Positions 11,656 through 23,311 of a stretch of DNA of 64,000 nucleotides are shown here, piece by piece. The notes beneath the pieces were generated by a model that worked only from the letters and a program-made list of their open reading frames with translations, did not search any database and was not told the DNA's origin. The stretch is from Haliotis asinina. Lineage: Eukaryota > Mollusca > Gastropoda > Lepetellida > Haliotidae. Made by a program: the position numbers and the translations under genes. Location: positions 54,848,753 through 54,912,752 of the forward strand of contig NC_090281.1 in the NCBI RefSeq assembly GCF_037392515.1. Direction: 5' to 3'. The first letter of the stretch is position 1, and every line of letters begins with the position of its first letter.

Positions 11656-12421
11656 TACTTAGAGAGAACGTATCTAAAGACATCAAGACTAATCTCTGCG
11701 TTGAGCAAAGTGTGGTTAATTTCAGATAAGAAAGTGAAAATATGCAATCATTACAAACAGTGCCCGTTAACGTTACAAGGACGGATTTCAGACTTACTCA
11801 GGTATAATGATGTATTTCCACCTGCTATGTAAACCTACAAGAGGAACATGACTTTCTGATTTATGTGGTCATCTGCAAGTGATGCATCCTGTCACCATCA
11901 ACAACACAGCTCATCATGCGTGATCAAGGAAGACAGAGGCCCAGTATTACATCCTGCCCTACAAGGATAAAGTAATCACCATTGGACGTGAATGAGAGAA
12001 CCATAAAGCAACAAATTATCTGACAACAATTAGGATTGAATGAGGGGAAAATGACGAAGTTCACCTTATATTGTGAGTTGCATGTTAACATGATCATTGT
12101 TGAAACTGCTTAAGAGTTTCGGTAAATTGAATATATACCTCAAGTGGAGTACTCCAGGGATGCTTGTTGAGTCCTGTAGCTGTGTTAATGAACTAGGAAG
12201 TAAAATGAAAAGTTGACTCGGGAATATTTTGTTCCAGATGGATTAAACGATATCATGATGCATTTATTTATAATGATATAATAGGCCTCTTTGAAGAAAA
12301 TCCATGTAAAACAATCCTTTATCAAATGGTACATAGACGTTTGCCCAGGGATGTCTTGTTTTCATGTTTTCTGATGGTTTGGATTCCTAAGAACAAATGG
12401 TTTCGATGGTTATCGTAGGAA

Positions 12422-12423
12422 AT

Positions 12424-12466
<43 letters not shown>

Positions 12467-12468
12467 TT
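12422..12468 (+). repeat. (ATTT)n microsatellite
   Basis: About 47 bases of perfect TTTA tetranucleotide repeat. Confidence 0.95.
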
Positions 12469-13122
12469 ATTCTGTTCATACAACCCTATAAAATCTCTTA
12501 CATTTTATTTTATCTTACAGTTTATCACAAGAAGTGATTTGAATGTGAATGGAATAGATTCAGTGAGAGCTATGTAAGATTTGGCAAGGATGCAGTGTAA
12601 ATTTAACCTTGACCATATTCCACCCTCAGGCTCAATGTTGTAGTCACGGTTTCGAATTTGGTTATTTAACATTGATACGACAACAAAATCGTTCCTGGTA
12701 GATTGATGACTAGTGGATTTCATCTATCTGTTAATTCATAACGTGACTGACGAAAACCTACTGCGATTGGTTGTAAAAATGTACAGGTGGTTAGTTTGCT
12801 TTGTGGTTTAAATGTGTTGATTTTCCGTAACTCGTTCACGCAATCTCAACCGAACTTGTACCCTCGGCTTGACGAGCAAAACTCCTCAACATCTAAGCTC
12901 ACTATCCGACCCTGAATCACAATCATATATTGAAGATACCGGGTGTTCTAGGTACCAGGCATTCGCTACTTATGTGGATTGGTGTCGAAGTGGGTTCTAA
13001 ATATCATTTACGTTCCTGACCAATACACTTGAGACTCATCGATTAACTTGTTTAATTCTTTTTGTTGTTATAGCTTCAATTCCATTACGTATTGCAACGT
13101 ATGCAGTGATACCAGTTAGCGC

Positions 13123-13130
13123 TATAAATA
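13123..13130 (+). promoter_or_regulatory. candidate TATA box for the gene at 13433
   Basis: TATAAATA within GCGCTATAAATAGAC, about 300 bases upstream of the ATG. A start site ~30 bases downstream would leave a ~275-base 5' leader. Motif match only. Confidence 0.35.
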
Positions 13131-13432
13131 GACATGCTTTAGCGAATGCTGTGCAGGGCTATTCATGTGGACTCCGTCGAGATGTTACGGGTGTTTTCCC
13201 AAGCAACAAACGTATATTGCCGAGCAAGAGGTCACCACGGATAAATGGAACACAGGCGTAGTTGTGTGAGGATGTAAGACTGGTATTAAGTCTACAAGAC
13301 GAAAACAAATGATAGGATCAGTGTTGAGGAAGGTGGAGCTGGAAAAACCATGATCTTACTCCCCTCATCACCTCTGAACAAGTGAGTGACAGCCAGAAAC
13401 TGTAGCCCCTGCATGTTGAATTCCGTTGAATT

Positions 13433-15007
13433 ATGGCAAGTGTTCAAGTTGAAATTGAAGATGAGGCATTACGGAGGCGGAGAACTGTGTTAGTGGAAAG
13501 GCTCGATCCGATGGATAATGTTTTGGAATTTCTGCAGCAGAACAAGGGATTGACTAGTGTGATGTGCGAAAGAATTCGTGGGGCAGATAATCGTATTGAG
13601 CAGTGCAGATTATTAATTGACGCTGTAAGACAGAAAATGATTGTCCCCCTGTTCATAGACGCTCTGGAATATAAGGGTAGCCATGTCGAGCTAGCCACCA
13701 TGTTGAGGGACACAATATGTACACTATACAAGTCAGGTTGGAAAAACGAGAAAAGAAGAAAAGCAATTGCAATACAGAAACCCACCATTTACACTCAACC
13801 TGGAAGGTTGGAGATAGTCGACTCGAAAGGGAAAAAACTTGCTAAAATAGGATTTGAATTAAGACTTCTTTCCCACAAAGGGAAATGTTACCTAAAACAA
13901 TTTGAAGACAGGGTATTAGAAATGAAAAGAAAATATGCGCATGACCCTGATGTGGTCTTCAAAATGTTAGAATCAGAGTTAATTAAAGGAAGACTCTATT
14001 TAGAAAATGGCCCAGATCAATGGAGTAAACTAAACGAAATGGAAAGACTAGTCGCAACTGTGACACATTCAGAGGCAGGCTCGATGGTATTTCTGGCTCG
14101 GAAAGCTGCAATCGTTTCAATGGAAGGAAATTTTTTTAATGTAATGGCAGCTTTGAATATTGCAGAAGAAGCTCGAAGAAAGATGAGGTCTCTTCAGCCC
14201 TGTGCAGATACAGCAAGGGTCATGTTTGTGTACGTCAACATTCTCATACAGTTATACGAACTCAGGCCATCTGAGGAAAACAGACAGAGGCTGATCATTA
14301 GCATAAGGGAAGCAACTGACGAACACTTTCCATCCTGTCCACGACGCATAATGGAGGAATTCCAGCGTATATTTTCTCAAAAACTTGCCTGTTGCTATCT
14401 TGGCATTGGGGTGTATGGACGCCTGTTTAACGCCGTTGTTACGAGGGATGACGTAAAATGCGCAGAGGGTTGCCTGAAGAGCATTAAATCGGACAGTGTC
14501 TTTGATGACAGACGCACCATGTTATATAACTTAGCTGAAGCTGCTGTGTACTACTACAAGGAACTCCACTGTCCTCAGAGGACTGGTGAATTTTCTTCTC
14601 TAGCAATAGAACATGCCAAAATTGCTCGTCGTCTGTCAGACGAAAACAATTTTGGAAAAGAACTCTGTCAAATAGAGGATGTTTTCAGACATATCAATTC
14701 CATCAGTCCAGGGAGGATTCAGGAGGCTGAAGTTGTATCAGTTGAGGCAGAGAGCACGTCAAGCAGGGTTGATGACGACAACCTCATGGATGATTCTCAT
14801 ACAGGAGACGTGATGGAGGAAGAAGATATGGACACGTGGGAAGCAAGTGTGTGTTATTCACGAACAGGGAATTTTGAGCGTGCACCAATTCGGACCTTGA
14901 GTCTGGTAGCTGGTACAGTGCCAGTGTCAAACATAGGTGATCAGGGGGACGTCTTGAACACTTTTGATTCTGTAGACATGAGAGAGGAGGAAGATATGGA
15001 CACGTGA
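13433..15007 (+). CDS. CARD-like / helical-domain protein 3 (acidic duplicated tail)
   Basis: 524 residues from the first ATG (MASVQVEIEDEALRRR). CARD-like domain at ~12-98 (VLVERLDPMDNVLEFL, RQKMIVPLFIDALEYKGSH), short linker, helical TPR-like domain ~125-430 (FLARKAAIVSMEG, QPCADTARVMFVYVNIL, CCYLGIGVYGR, DDRRTMLYNLAEA). No transmembrane helix. The ~95-residue C-terminal extension is acidic and carries the motif EEEDMDT twice, about 56 residues apart; the second copy is followed directly by the stop. A TATAAATA element lies ~300 bases upstream and an AATAAA at 15582-15587 could end the transcript. Compared with its paralogue at 6570 it has the same architecture and the same MAS start, but a longer tail. 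Function unknown; the family assignment is by visible blockwise similarity to the three neighbours. Confidence 0.85.
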   Translation: MASVQVEIEDEALRRRRTVLVERLDPMDNVLEFLQQNKGLTSVMCERIRGADNRIEQCRLLIDAVRQKMIVPLFIDALEYKGSHVELATMLRDTICTLYKSGWKNEKRRKAIAIQKPTIYTQPGRLEIVDSKGKKLAKIGFELRLLSHKGKCYLKQFEDRVLEMKRKYAHDPDVVFKMLESELIKGRLYLENGPDQWSKLNEMERLVATVTHSEAGSMVFLARKAAIVSMEGNFFNVMAALNIAEEARRKMRSLQPCADTARVMFVYVNILIQLYELRPSEENRQRLIISIREATDEHFPSCPRRIMEEFQRIFSQKLACCYLGIGVYGRLFNAVVTRDDVKCAEGCLKSIKSDSVFDDRRTMLYNLAEAAVYYYKELHCPQRTGEFSSLAIEHAKIARRLSDENNFGKELCQIEDVFRHINSISPGRIQEAEVVSVEAESTSSRVDDDNLMDDSHTGDVMEEEDMDTWEASVCYSRTGNFERAPIRTLSLVAGTVPVSNIGDQGDVLNTFDSVDMREEEDMDT

Positions 15008-15581
15008 GATAATACTTGTCATTCTACTACAGGGCAGGAAGGTGGTTAAAGCAATTCTATAATGATGTTCCCTTCTGTGATATTTGTGGAATATTGTTTT
15101 TACTGAAAAATCTGATATTGAAAGCTTTCTTAATCCGATCTTACAGGCTCTATAATTTTCTACATCCACCAAAAGATAGATACATGCAATGAGAGTCATC
15201 ACATCCACAAGATTGACCTACATCAGCGAAACACTGAGATTGTATACCCACGAGTCGTGGTGATAAGTCAGGCCCTTTGTGTTGATGTTAAAGGAACCTA
15301 GGATATTGAAGTTGACTGCAGTATACAGTGGGATGTGAACGTTTGAGAATACATTGTTTGCTTGAAGACTTTAGTGAGTGTCTTTCCAGCCCCTTGAAGT
15401 ACAATCCCTCATGTTTGTGGATAAATGCTGGTCACATATGTGTGGTCATTCATTAATTCATTAATTCGTTACTATTTATATAATATTTATTCATCCACTC
15501 ATTTATTCATTATTTATTTATTGTAATACAAACACAGGGATGTGTTCTGATGTCAACGTAATTCACGTAAATGACAACAGG

Positions 15582-15587
15582 AATAAA
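15582..15587 (+). terminator. candidate polyadenylation signal for the gene at 13433
   Basis: AATAAA about 575 bases after the stop codon of the CARD-like gene at 13433-15007. Motif match only; no strong downstream element noted. Confidence 0.25.
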
Positions 15588-15850
15588 GGGACCTCACAGA
15601 TGCTGGAATACAGCTATGCGTTGACGTCACATAGATGGACGTTTGACATCAAGTTACTTTGTAAAAATTAGCATGTGATCGACCTATACAACACAATTTT
15701 CTCGTTAAAAGTATTTTATCCTTTGCTTAGTGGTTAACGTGAAACATTGTTGTAAAGCCTGTCAGCATAAATGTCCACTTTTAAACACGCATATGCAACC
15801 ATTTATAGATGATTGCAATCTTAGTGCTGATAGGGAATCGGCAATTTGCC

Positions 15851-15852
<2 letters not shown>

Positions 15853-15948
<96 letters not shown>

Positions 15949-15981
15949 AACACAAACACAAACACAAACACATACACACAC
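15853..15981 (+). repeat. (CA)n plus (ACAAAC)n microsatellite
   Basis: About 44 CA units followed by five CAAACA-type units. It creates spurious His/Thr and Cys/Val open frames on both strands. Confidence 0.97.
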
Positions 15982-15987
15982 TTAAAA

Positions 15988-17577
15988 TCATCAGATCCCA
16001 AAATCGTATTTCATATCGATGCGGAAAGCGCTTTTGTCGCCTCTGTTCACCTGAAAGGGCTCTTTTCTCATGATTGTTGTTGTTGAAGCCATGTTATATT
16101 ACATAATTGAAAGTGGATACATAAATATTTTATATGCTAACAGCAAGCCGTAAAAGTATTATGGGAATCCGAGTGTTTCATTATAGCACTACTGTGATTA
16201 AAGTGTCAAGACAATGTCTCATAAATAACACATTGATATATTCATATATGCGCTGGATCGCATGGATGCAATATCTAATACCTACATTATGTTTTATCTA
16301 CATTTTATAGATTCTTCCATGTATATAATGGTGTGAATGGCATTGATATTGTTGTGTTTATATTATTACTTATTGAAAACAATGTGTTGCGAGTTTCAAT
16401 TTACATGTCCGGGTATTCGGGCAAACCTGTTTTTACAAATACACGCCACAAAATTCCCCACCTTGTTCCTTGTTCTTTTTACTGCAGAATGTACAAATAG
16501 TGTCCACGATTCAATAAAGTGAGTGCTAATGGCGAGGACATGTGTAGGTATGAAGTCTGATTTGCCACCAAGACTTAGGTTTAAAGAGGTAAGGAGAATG
16601 GGGAATTTGTTACATCCGAATACGACCTGCCCGGCTTGTTTCTGTTATATTTAATATTTATCGAATGAAATGTTCTGTTACAGAAAGGTCACGGTGACCT
16701 CTAGTAGTCTGCCTGCACAAATCAAAAGCCCACAGACAATTAGGTCACACATCAAACTTTAATGGTGCAAATAACATACACATAAATATTGTAATGTGCC
16801 GTGAATGTATAGTTTATTAGACAAATTATTTTGATTTTGTCTTTCCTCCGACATCGAGGATCAAAGGATGAGGAAGGGCAAACGAACTTCAGTCATGTCT
16901 GAATTATTCTCTTCCGTCTCATACAGTATATATCGAAAAGAGGATGGTAATTATGACCTCCGATCGCCTATATTCATCATGTTTTGCATTAGGACGCCAA
17001 TGTGTAACGCATACTAGTCAAATGTCCATGAACAATCCGACAGGGCTCCTTTTAAGAAGCTCAAACGTCCATTTCTTAACATTGCACTTAGGTTACCTTA
17101 GTGACTTACGATCACCTTAGTGCTTTGTGAAAGGAGGCCATGGCCTGTGAGTAAAAGTTGAACGTCTTGCTTTTAATGACTCTTGGCGTCTAGCTTTTTC
17201 AAATTCCTAGACGCAGACTTTAAATGCTTGTATGTGTGTAGATGTTAGTTAAAAGGACATCTCCGGTATATAATACTCTATTTTTTGTTTTTTATTTTTG
17301 TATTATTTATTATTCTTTACTTTATATTATTTTTTTAAAAATAATTTAAATTTTTTTTGTACGGCATTCGATCGTAAAATTTCAAAGGGAAAATGTGAAA
17401 TAGTTTTAGTTTTAATTGTCAATCTGTTGTCAGCTGCCACAATTAGAAAACACAAAACATATAAGAATAAAAAAATGCTCATATATATTTTCATAAAATA
17501 CAAAACATCAAAGAGGGGAGTGTTATATTGTCAAATATAACCCTGCAGCCAAGATCATATCAACATGTCATCAAAGC

Positions 17578-17663
<86 letters not shown>

Positions 17664-19806
17664 ACGTGGATCAGAGAGATATAGATACAAGATATATACA
17701 AGGTAATCGTACCACGGGTGGGATATGTACCTGTTTTCCCACAGGGTCTATACTGATTCGTACCTGAGAAAAAACTATAGGAAAATGTTATCACAGATAT
17801 CAGATATGTCCACTGAGTGGTGCCATCAGTTGCTTCTTTCGAACAATTGCGTGTGCTACAAGACATCAGACTCACAGGTAGTTCAATATGCTACCTTGGA
17901 GGTTTCATGAAGGGGTTTTCCCCATAATTCAAAATGTACAAATCTGTTACCCCAGTTCATGTTCATATGAGGTGTATGTAAGGTAGATATACTTGTCGCT
18001 AAAACGTGTCAATAATTTACAAAGTAACAATTCACGTAGGTAGCAGTTACGTTTCCTATACATGCCAGGTGTTACAAAAGGCCAAGTTGATAGTTGTCTC
18101 TGAATATTGGCTGGGGAATTACATACATTCTTCGAGAATAGTATGCAAAATCTCACTGGAAAATGCACAGTATACCAGAATGAACTGCTGTAGCAGAAAG
18201 ACTAGAAAACCACCATATAACGGGTGATGGGACAGGAATCATCTACCAGGGCAAGGCAACCCGCACATATTGCGCTCCACTGGTTGTGGGACTGATTGCT
18301 ATCTGCAGTCAACATATTGTGTGAAAGAGTCGATCACATTCTGGCCTCTTAATAGCTTCAACGCACGACACTTGAATTGAAGCTGACAAGGGACTAGGCA
18401 GGATTACAGCCTTCTTTTGTCACTACGAGTACACGGTATCTGTATAATTTTAGAACTGAATGACACTTTTATAACGTATAACAGAGGGGTTTTAGTGAGA
18501 TCTAGGTATTTTTCATTTGCAACAATTATAAGCTTAGGATTTATCTTAACATTAAACACATGAGTAATGGTTAAATGTGTTAACTGAGGTTTATTAGATG
18601 TGCATTTGTCTCAAAGTGGAAACTGAGAAAGCATTTCTTTGAATAAGGTGTAGAAAAAAACAGGTCAAATATAAGCTTAAGATGTCTGCTCATGTGTGTG
18701 TTTTTTGCCAGCCATATAACTATTTAAACCAAGTTGGAAATCCCAACAACTGTAAGAAAATAGGCTAGTCGTGTATTCTATGGACATAGTGTCATAATTT
18801 ACAATCAACTGAATGTTTTCACATTACCAGAGGTTAAAAAGAATTTAGAAAATATTTCTTGTGCCGATTTTGTGGAATATCTTTAAACGTTTTGAAGCTG
18901 TCGGTATAGAGTTTATATTTCAGATATGGCAGGCTATTATATTCATATAATATTTACATACAGTTACAATAAGTGCTTGTTGATTAATAAAAATGAAATT
19001 GTAAAAGTATAATTTTAGCAGCAAATAAGAACATACTGACACAAAAAACAAGAACTCGTCTGATTACAAACTGGTAGAATAAATGTTATCAAAATTATAC
19101 ACCATGTAACTTTAACTGGAGCACACAATATCTCTTCGAGCTAAAGAGTCGGCAATAAACTGACTGTGTCTGTTCGGACAGTACACGATACACCCGTACC
19201 TGTAAAACATTTCAGTATAATGGACATCAACAGTCACAATCTATTGGAGCAATAATTGAATGAATGAACGAACGAACGAATGAACCAAGTCCAAATGCGT
19301 ATAAACCGTTTTCAAGCAACAACGGCAATGGCTGTATCTCTGAATTCTGCAGACGCAACAAACCAGAATGTTAAGTTTAGATCCTGACGTAATGTCTACC
19401 TAATCTACCTATAATTAATATCTTTAAACTCTATAAAGTACAGTAAGACAATCAGTGCTGTGAAAATTCAATTGCCTGGCAGCGACACAAAATATCAAAA
19501 CATTTTGAAAGTTTGCTTCATTGTAATAACCAATTTGATGAGGAATGTTGCTGCGAGATATCAGTTAAATGCACTGCTGAGGTAGTTACGTTTTCTCTTA
19601 ATAATGATTAGATTGTATGTGGAGGGTCTGTTGATATGGTGTCCACTGGCGGGAGGTGGACAAACACACATGCACCGATCTTACATTCATTATTGGAATA
19701 TGAACTTACTTTCTAATATGATCGTTTAATACCATTGCTCCAGCACAAACGGAAAGGAACATTGTATTGTAATACGATACTGGCGACATCAACATTCTTC
19801 ATCTGT
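15988..19806. other. intergenic between CARD-like genes 3 and 4
   Basis: AT-rich, no supported gene apart from the (TG)n tract. A short (GAAC/GAAT)n tetranucleotide tract lies at 19258-19286. It includes the probable 3' flanks of two converging genes. Confidence 0.4.
17581..17660 (+). repeat. (TG)n microsatellite
   Basis: Forty perfect TG units, ending at TACACGTGG. Complementary in composition to the (CA)n tract 1.6 kb upstream. Confidence 0.97.
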
Positions 19807-21492
19807 TCACATCCTTGAACCGACTGTCATTTCCAGAAGCACTAGATCTTGTTGTATATCAGGTCTGATGTCTCGGTGATATATCTGGAGATTTCTGGCA
19901 CCAGGACCCATTGTAGGAATTTCAGGAACTTGAGGTAAAATCAATGCAAACTCCTCTACGTCATTATTATCACGACCAGGCGACTCTAATAATTCATTGT
20001 ACTTACTACACAGAAGGACTATAAATTTCTTTACACATTCTTCTTCTGTATTAAACCCACAGGTCTTTGCAATCAAGTTTGCCTCTTGGGCAAATCTATA
20101 AGCAGTCGGGATGTCATGCCCATGGTAACTGATGACTGCCCTGGCAAAACAGAGAAACATTGAATGTCGGTTGTACAACCTCTTCGTATCAACATGTCTC
20201 AAACACTGTTCTGCATTTTGAATATCTGCAGAGCTGACTTGACATGGTACAAGTCCCAGGAAACATCCTATTCCAAGGAAAGAAAAAGCCATTTTCAGAA
20301 GGAACATCTGGGTGTAGTCCTCTTTGATATGAGATGAGGTATAAGAAAAATGGACATCAATTGCTTCCTTACAATTGTTAATAAGTTGTTGTTTTATTTT
20401 CTCACTCGGATGAATTTCATACCACTGAAGAAGCAGATTTGTTTCAATGTAGACAACTGTGCCAGTGTCTTTGCAGGGTTTGATCAACTCTGCTTGGGAC
20501 CGAGTTGATCGGATCAGATGCAGAGCCTGAATCAGATTCCCTTGCATGGCCAATACTGACGCTCTCCGTGCATTTAACACCATCTGACCTGCGTGTGGAT
20601 GGGTAAGATGGTTGACCAGGCCGTTCATTAGAGATAGTGTGTCGGTTTGGTCAACATGGTTCTGATGAAACACTCTCCGTCTGGCGGTTTCGGCGTCAAG
20701 CATATGGAACAGAACATCCGGATCATTTTGGTAGTGGCATCTCATCCAGGTCACAACCTCATCAAACTGAAGACGTCCGCTGTGACTCTTTCCTTCGCTC
20801 GACAACATTCTCAGTTTGAAATTGATATTAGTGAGCGTAATATGCTTCCCTGTCATGATATCAGTTCTTGAAGGATGCTTCGGAACACAGAAGGATCCCG
20901 CCTCAGATGTAGTCGTGATATCCATGTCAGAACACTCTCTTACAGTGGCACTGTCTATCTCTTCAACACCTTCCAAACTGACGTCCAAACCCATGTGAAT
21001 ACTAGCGAGATCTTTATCGCCAAAGTACTTATGTTGCTCTCCATATATTTGCTTCCTACATGGCAACACCTTCTCACTCTCCAAGGTGACATCCATTTCT
21101 TTACCGCCTTTTAGGACACCTTCATCATCTTCTCTACCAACGTCATATTCCATGTGTATATCAGGTAGGACTTTATTATCTCCTCTACAGTCATATCTTA
21201 CTCTGAATGCTTCTAACCGTTCGATTTCTTTTTTCAGCTTTATAGCCAGCTTTGTGTGGCTGTTTCCATAAGACAGCGCCTCTATGAATTCAGGAACATG
21301 TTCTTTCCTTTTCACAACATCCAACAACATTTCACATTGTTCCTTCCTGTCACTTAATTCGTTTATGCGTTCATAAACAAGATCCGTCAAACAGTGTCGT
21401 TCATATAGAAAGTCCAGAACATACTCAGTTGGATCAAGTCGACACACCAGTTCATCAAACAGATTGTCAAAAGCCTTTTCCAAAATTTCCAT
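19807..21492 (-). CDS. CARD-like / helical-domain protein 4 (inverted copy, long linker)
   Basis: 561 residues from the ATG at 21492; the upstream in-frame TTG at 21513 is not needed. CARD-like domain at ~7-93 (LFDELVCRLDPTEYVLDFLYER, EHVPEFIEALSYGNSH), then a ~115-residue linker, then the helical TPR-like domain ~204-500 (PDVLFHMLDAETARRRVF, LNARRASVLAMQGNL, KPCKDTGTVVYIETNLLLQW, FSFLGIGCFLG, YNRHSMFLCFARA). The linker length resembles the gene at 2817 rather than the two short-linker copies, and it contains an apparent internal duplication (D/S-IHM--DV ... MD[VI]T--SE, twice). No membrane segment at the C-terminus. It is the only family member in the window on the - strand, facing the other three. 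Function unknown. The 3' end may use an AATAAA near 18593 (-). Confidence 0.85.
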   Translation of the reverse strand: MEILEKAFDNLFDELVCRLDPTEYVLDFLYERHCLTDLVYERINELSDRKEQCEMLLDVVKRKEHVPEFIEALSYGNSHTKLAIKLKKEIERLEAFRVRYDCRGDNKVLPDIHMEYDVGREDDEGVLKGGKEMDVTLESEKVLPCRKQIYGEQHKYFGDKDLASIHMGLDVSLEGVEEIDSATVRECSDMDITTTSEAGSFCVPKHPSRTDIMTGKHITLTNINFKLRMLSSEGKSHSGRLQFDEVVTWMRCHYQNDPDVLFHMLDAETARRRVFHQNHVDQTDTLSLMNGLVNHLTHPHAGQMVLNARRASVLAMQGNLIQALHLIRSTRSQAELIKPCKDTGTVVYIETNLLLQWYEIHPSEKIKQQLINNCKEAIDVHFSYTSSHIKEDYTQMFLLKMAFSFLGIGCFLGLVPCQVSSADIQNAEQCLRHVDTKRLYNRHSMFLCFARAVISYHGHDIPTAYRFAQEANLIAKTCGFNTEEECVKKFIVLLCSKYNELLESPGRDNNDVEEFALILPQVPEIPTMGPGARNLQIYHRDIRPDIQQDLVLLEMTVGSRM

Positions 21493-22807
21493 AGTGAAGG
21501 AGGAGTCAATCAAATCTATTCACCGAATATTTGATTCGATTATCGCATTCGTAAGGCATCATGACTCATGTACAACACACTAAACTGCCAATATCACATT
21601 GCCAATTAATTGAGCTATGTATAGAAACAGTTGTTACACCGTATTTCTCGGAATTCAACCTCCTTTAATTTCCGCCATGCTGAACCCCATTGCTGGTTTC
21701 ACTGTCACACACATTTTACACACTTTGGGGGATACGTTTCATCAGGGATAATCTGCAACTACAGTTTCCCTGGTTTCATGTGACAGATATTTTACTGTAA
21801 CAATAGAACAGTGCTGTCCAGTCCACCCTTGTTCCAGCCAATCAATGAATACAGTATTTGTATGTCCTTCATGAGGTACTTCCACATCTTCGTCCTCCAA
21901 GGTAGACTGGTCAAGTGCATCACATTCACGTTGTGTTAAGCTGAAGTAAAAACGAATTCATGTTTTATTCTTATTCAAAGTCATACAAATAGGGACGCAA
22001 TGAACAGTATTTTGCAAACAATTACACCGAAACCAGCTGCATATCGCTGGCTCCCCGAGAATGGGCTTTGTGCGTGTTTGGAAAAAAAGCTGGTGTCACT
22101 GGCATGACCTTAATCACTCGATAATTCCGTAACAAATGGTATCATTATCATTTTCTATCATTTATTTCTCTTTGTAAAACCTAACAAGAACATTGGGATA
22201 CGTATGCAGCATTCCAATTAAAAGCAGAGTTGTTCTTTAGCGACTATTTTCGAAGCGTGAATCACAACCAAAAAGTCTAAACAGTTAGTTAGTGATATAG
22301 CCGACTTGTAGTCACCAATGTCACCAATGTCACCAATGTCCTAAATACGCTAGGAATGACTAAGCAATGCTAGTATCGACTGAAAATTATCAGGTAAACC
22401 TCAGTGTCATGTTATTAGATGTAAGGTTTGGGCAGGAGAAAGAGCTTGGTGTGGAAACATTGCGAGTAGTCAGCCTCCATACAACAGGATGTTACGACAG
22501 GAGATAGACATGTACTTATACAGACAAACATGTACTACAGCTCAGGTAGAAACAAATGACTTGCATATTTCAACAGCTTTTCGTGACTTACGACAGTTGG
22601 GTAGCATGTCACCCTGTAGCATGCCTCAAGGATCGAACATCGCAATATGTACACAGTCTCTCACACATGCGTTTCTGTCGTAGTGGTCACGTGGATGTGA
22701 CGTAATGCTAGGCTGTTATTGTAGAACGGATTTGCTCCTTAAAATAGACCTCTCTGTGGTGTAATAAAAGTGTGTTACCTGCTCAACGGGTTGTATAGTC
22801 CAATGAG
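21493..22807. other. upstream region of the inverted CARD-like gene
   Basis: No supported coding sequence. A 9-base tandem repeat (GTCACCAAT, about three copies) lies at 22312-22340. Confidence 0.4.
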
Positions 22808-22950
22808 GTTTCGAGACGTTTTAGCAATATTCTAGCAAATATACAGCGGGGGATGCCAGAAATGGCCATCACACTTTGTACCCATGTGGGAAATCGAACC
22901 CGGGTTTCGGCGTGACTAGCGAACGCTTTAATCCCAAAGCCCCTGTATCA
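22808..22950 (-). repeat. SINE-A copy
   Basis: 'cgttttagcaatattctagc', 'atgccagaaatggccatcac', 'acccatgtgggaaatcgaac' and 'cggcgtgactagcgaacgc' in family order; B box visible as reversed GGTTCGATT. Confidence 0.8.
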
Positions 22951-23311
22951 TGCAGTGATATTTAGTATATCCCTTGTCTACTAACTATAGGTGGCCAGCT
23001 GTCATTATCGTAGGATTGACACTGTCTCATAATACGACCGGAATTTTGAAACCTATGAACCGATGATCATCTTAATGATGATCATCATCTTAGATACATA
23101 CGTTTTGTAAAATTCATATATTGACACGACAATGGCTTGTCTTGTAATAAGAACTTACTAGTGACGTCAGATTTCTATAAGTGTTGTGGCGTCACTTATG
23201 TTTTGCAACCCATTGACCTCTATAGCAATGATTTTGTTGCTTTGAATTCTGTGATGCAATACATACCTTGATTCTGTCCATGTTTCCCCTGATTGTGCAG
23301 TAGAGTGAATA

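Noticed and set aside
15730-16086. His/Thr-rich and Cys/Val-rich open frames
   Set aside because: They are translations of the (CA)n tract on both strands. The same holds for the frames over the (TG)n tract at 17528-17875.
20637-21271. Five + strand frames over the inverted CARD-like gene
   Set aside because: Antisense shadows of the 561-residue frame; no independent features.
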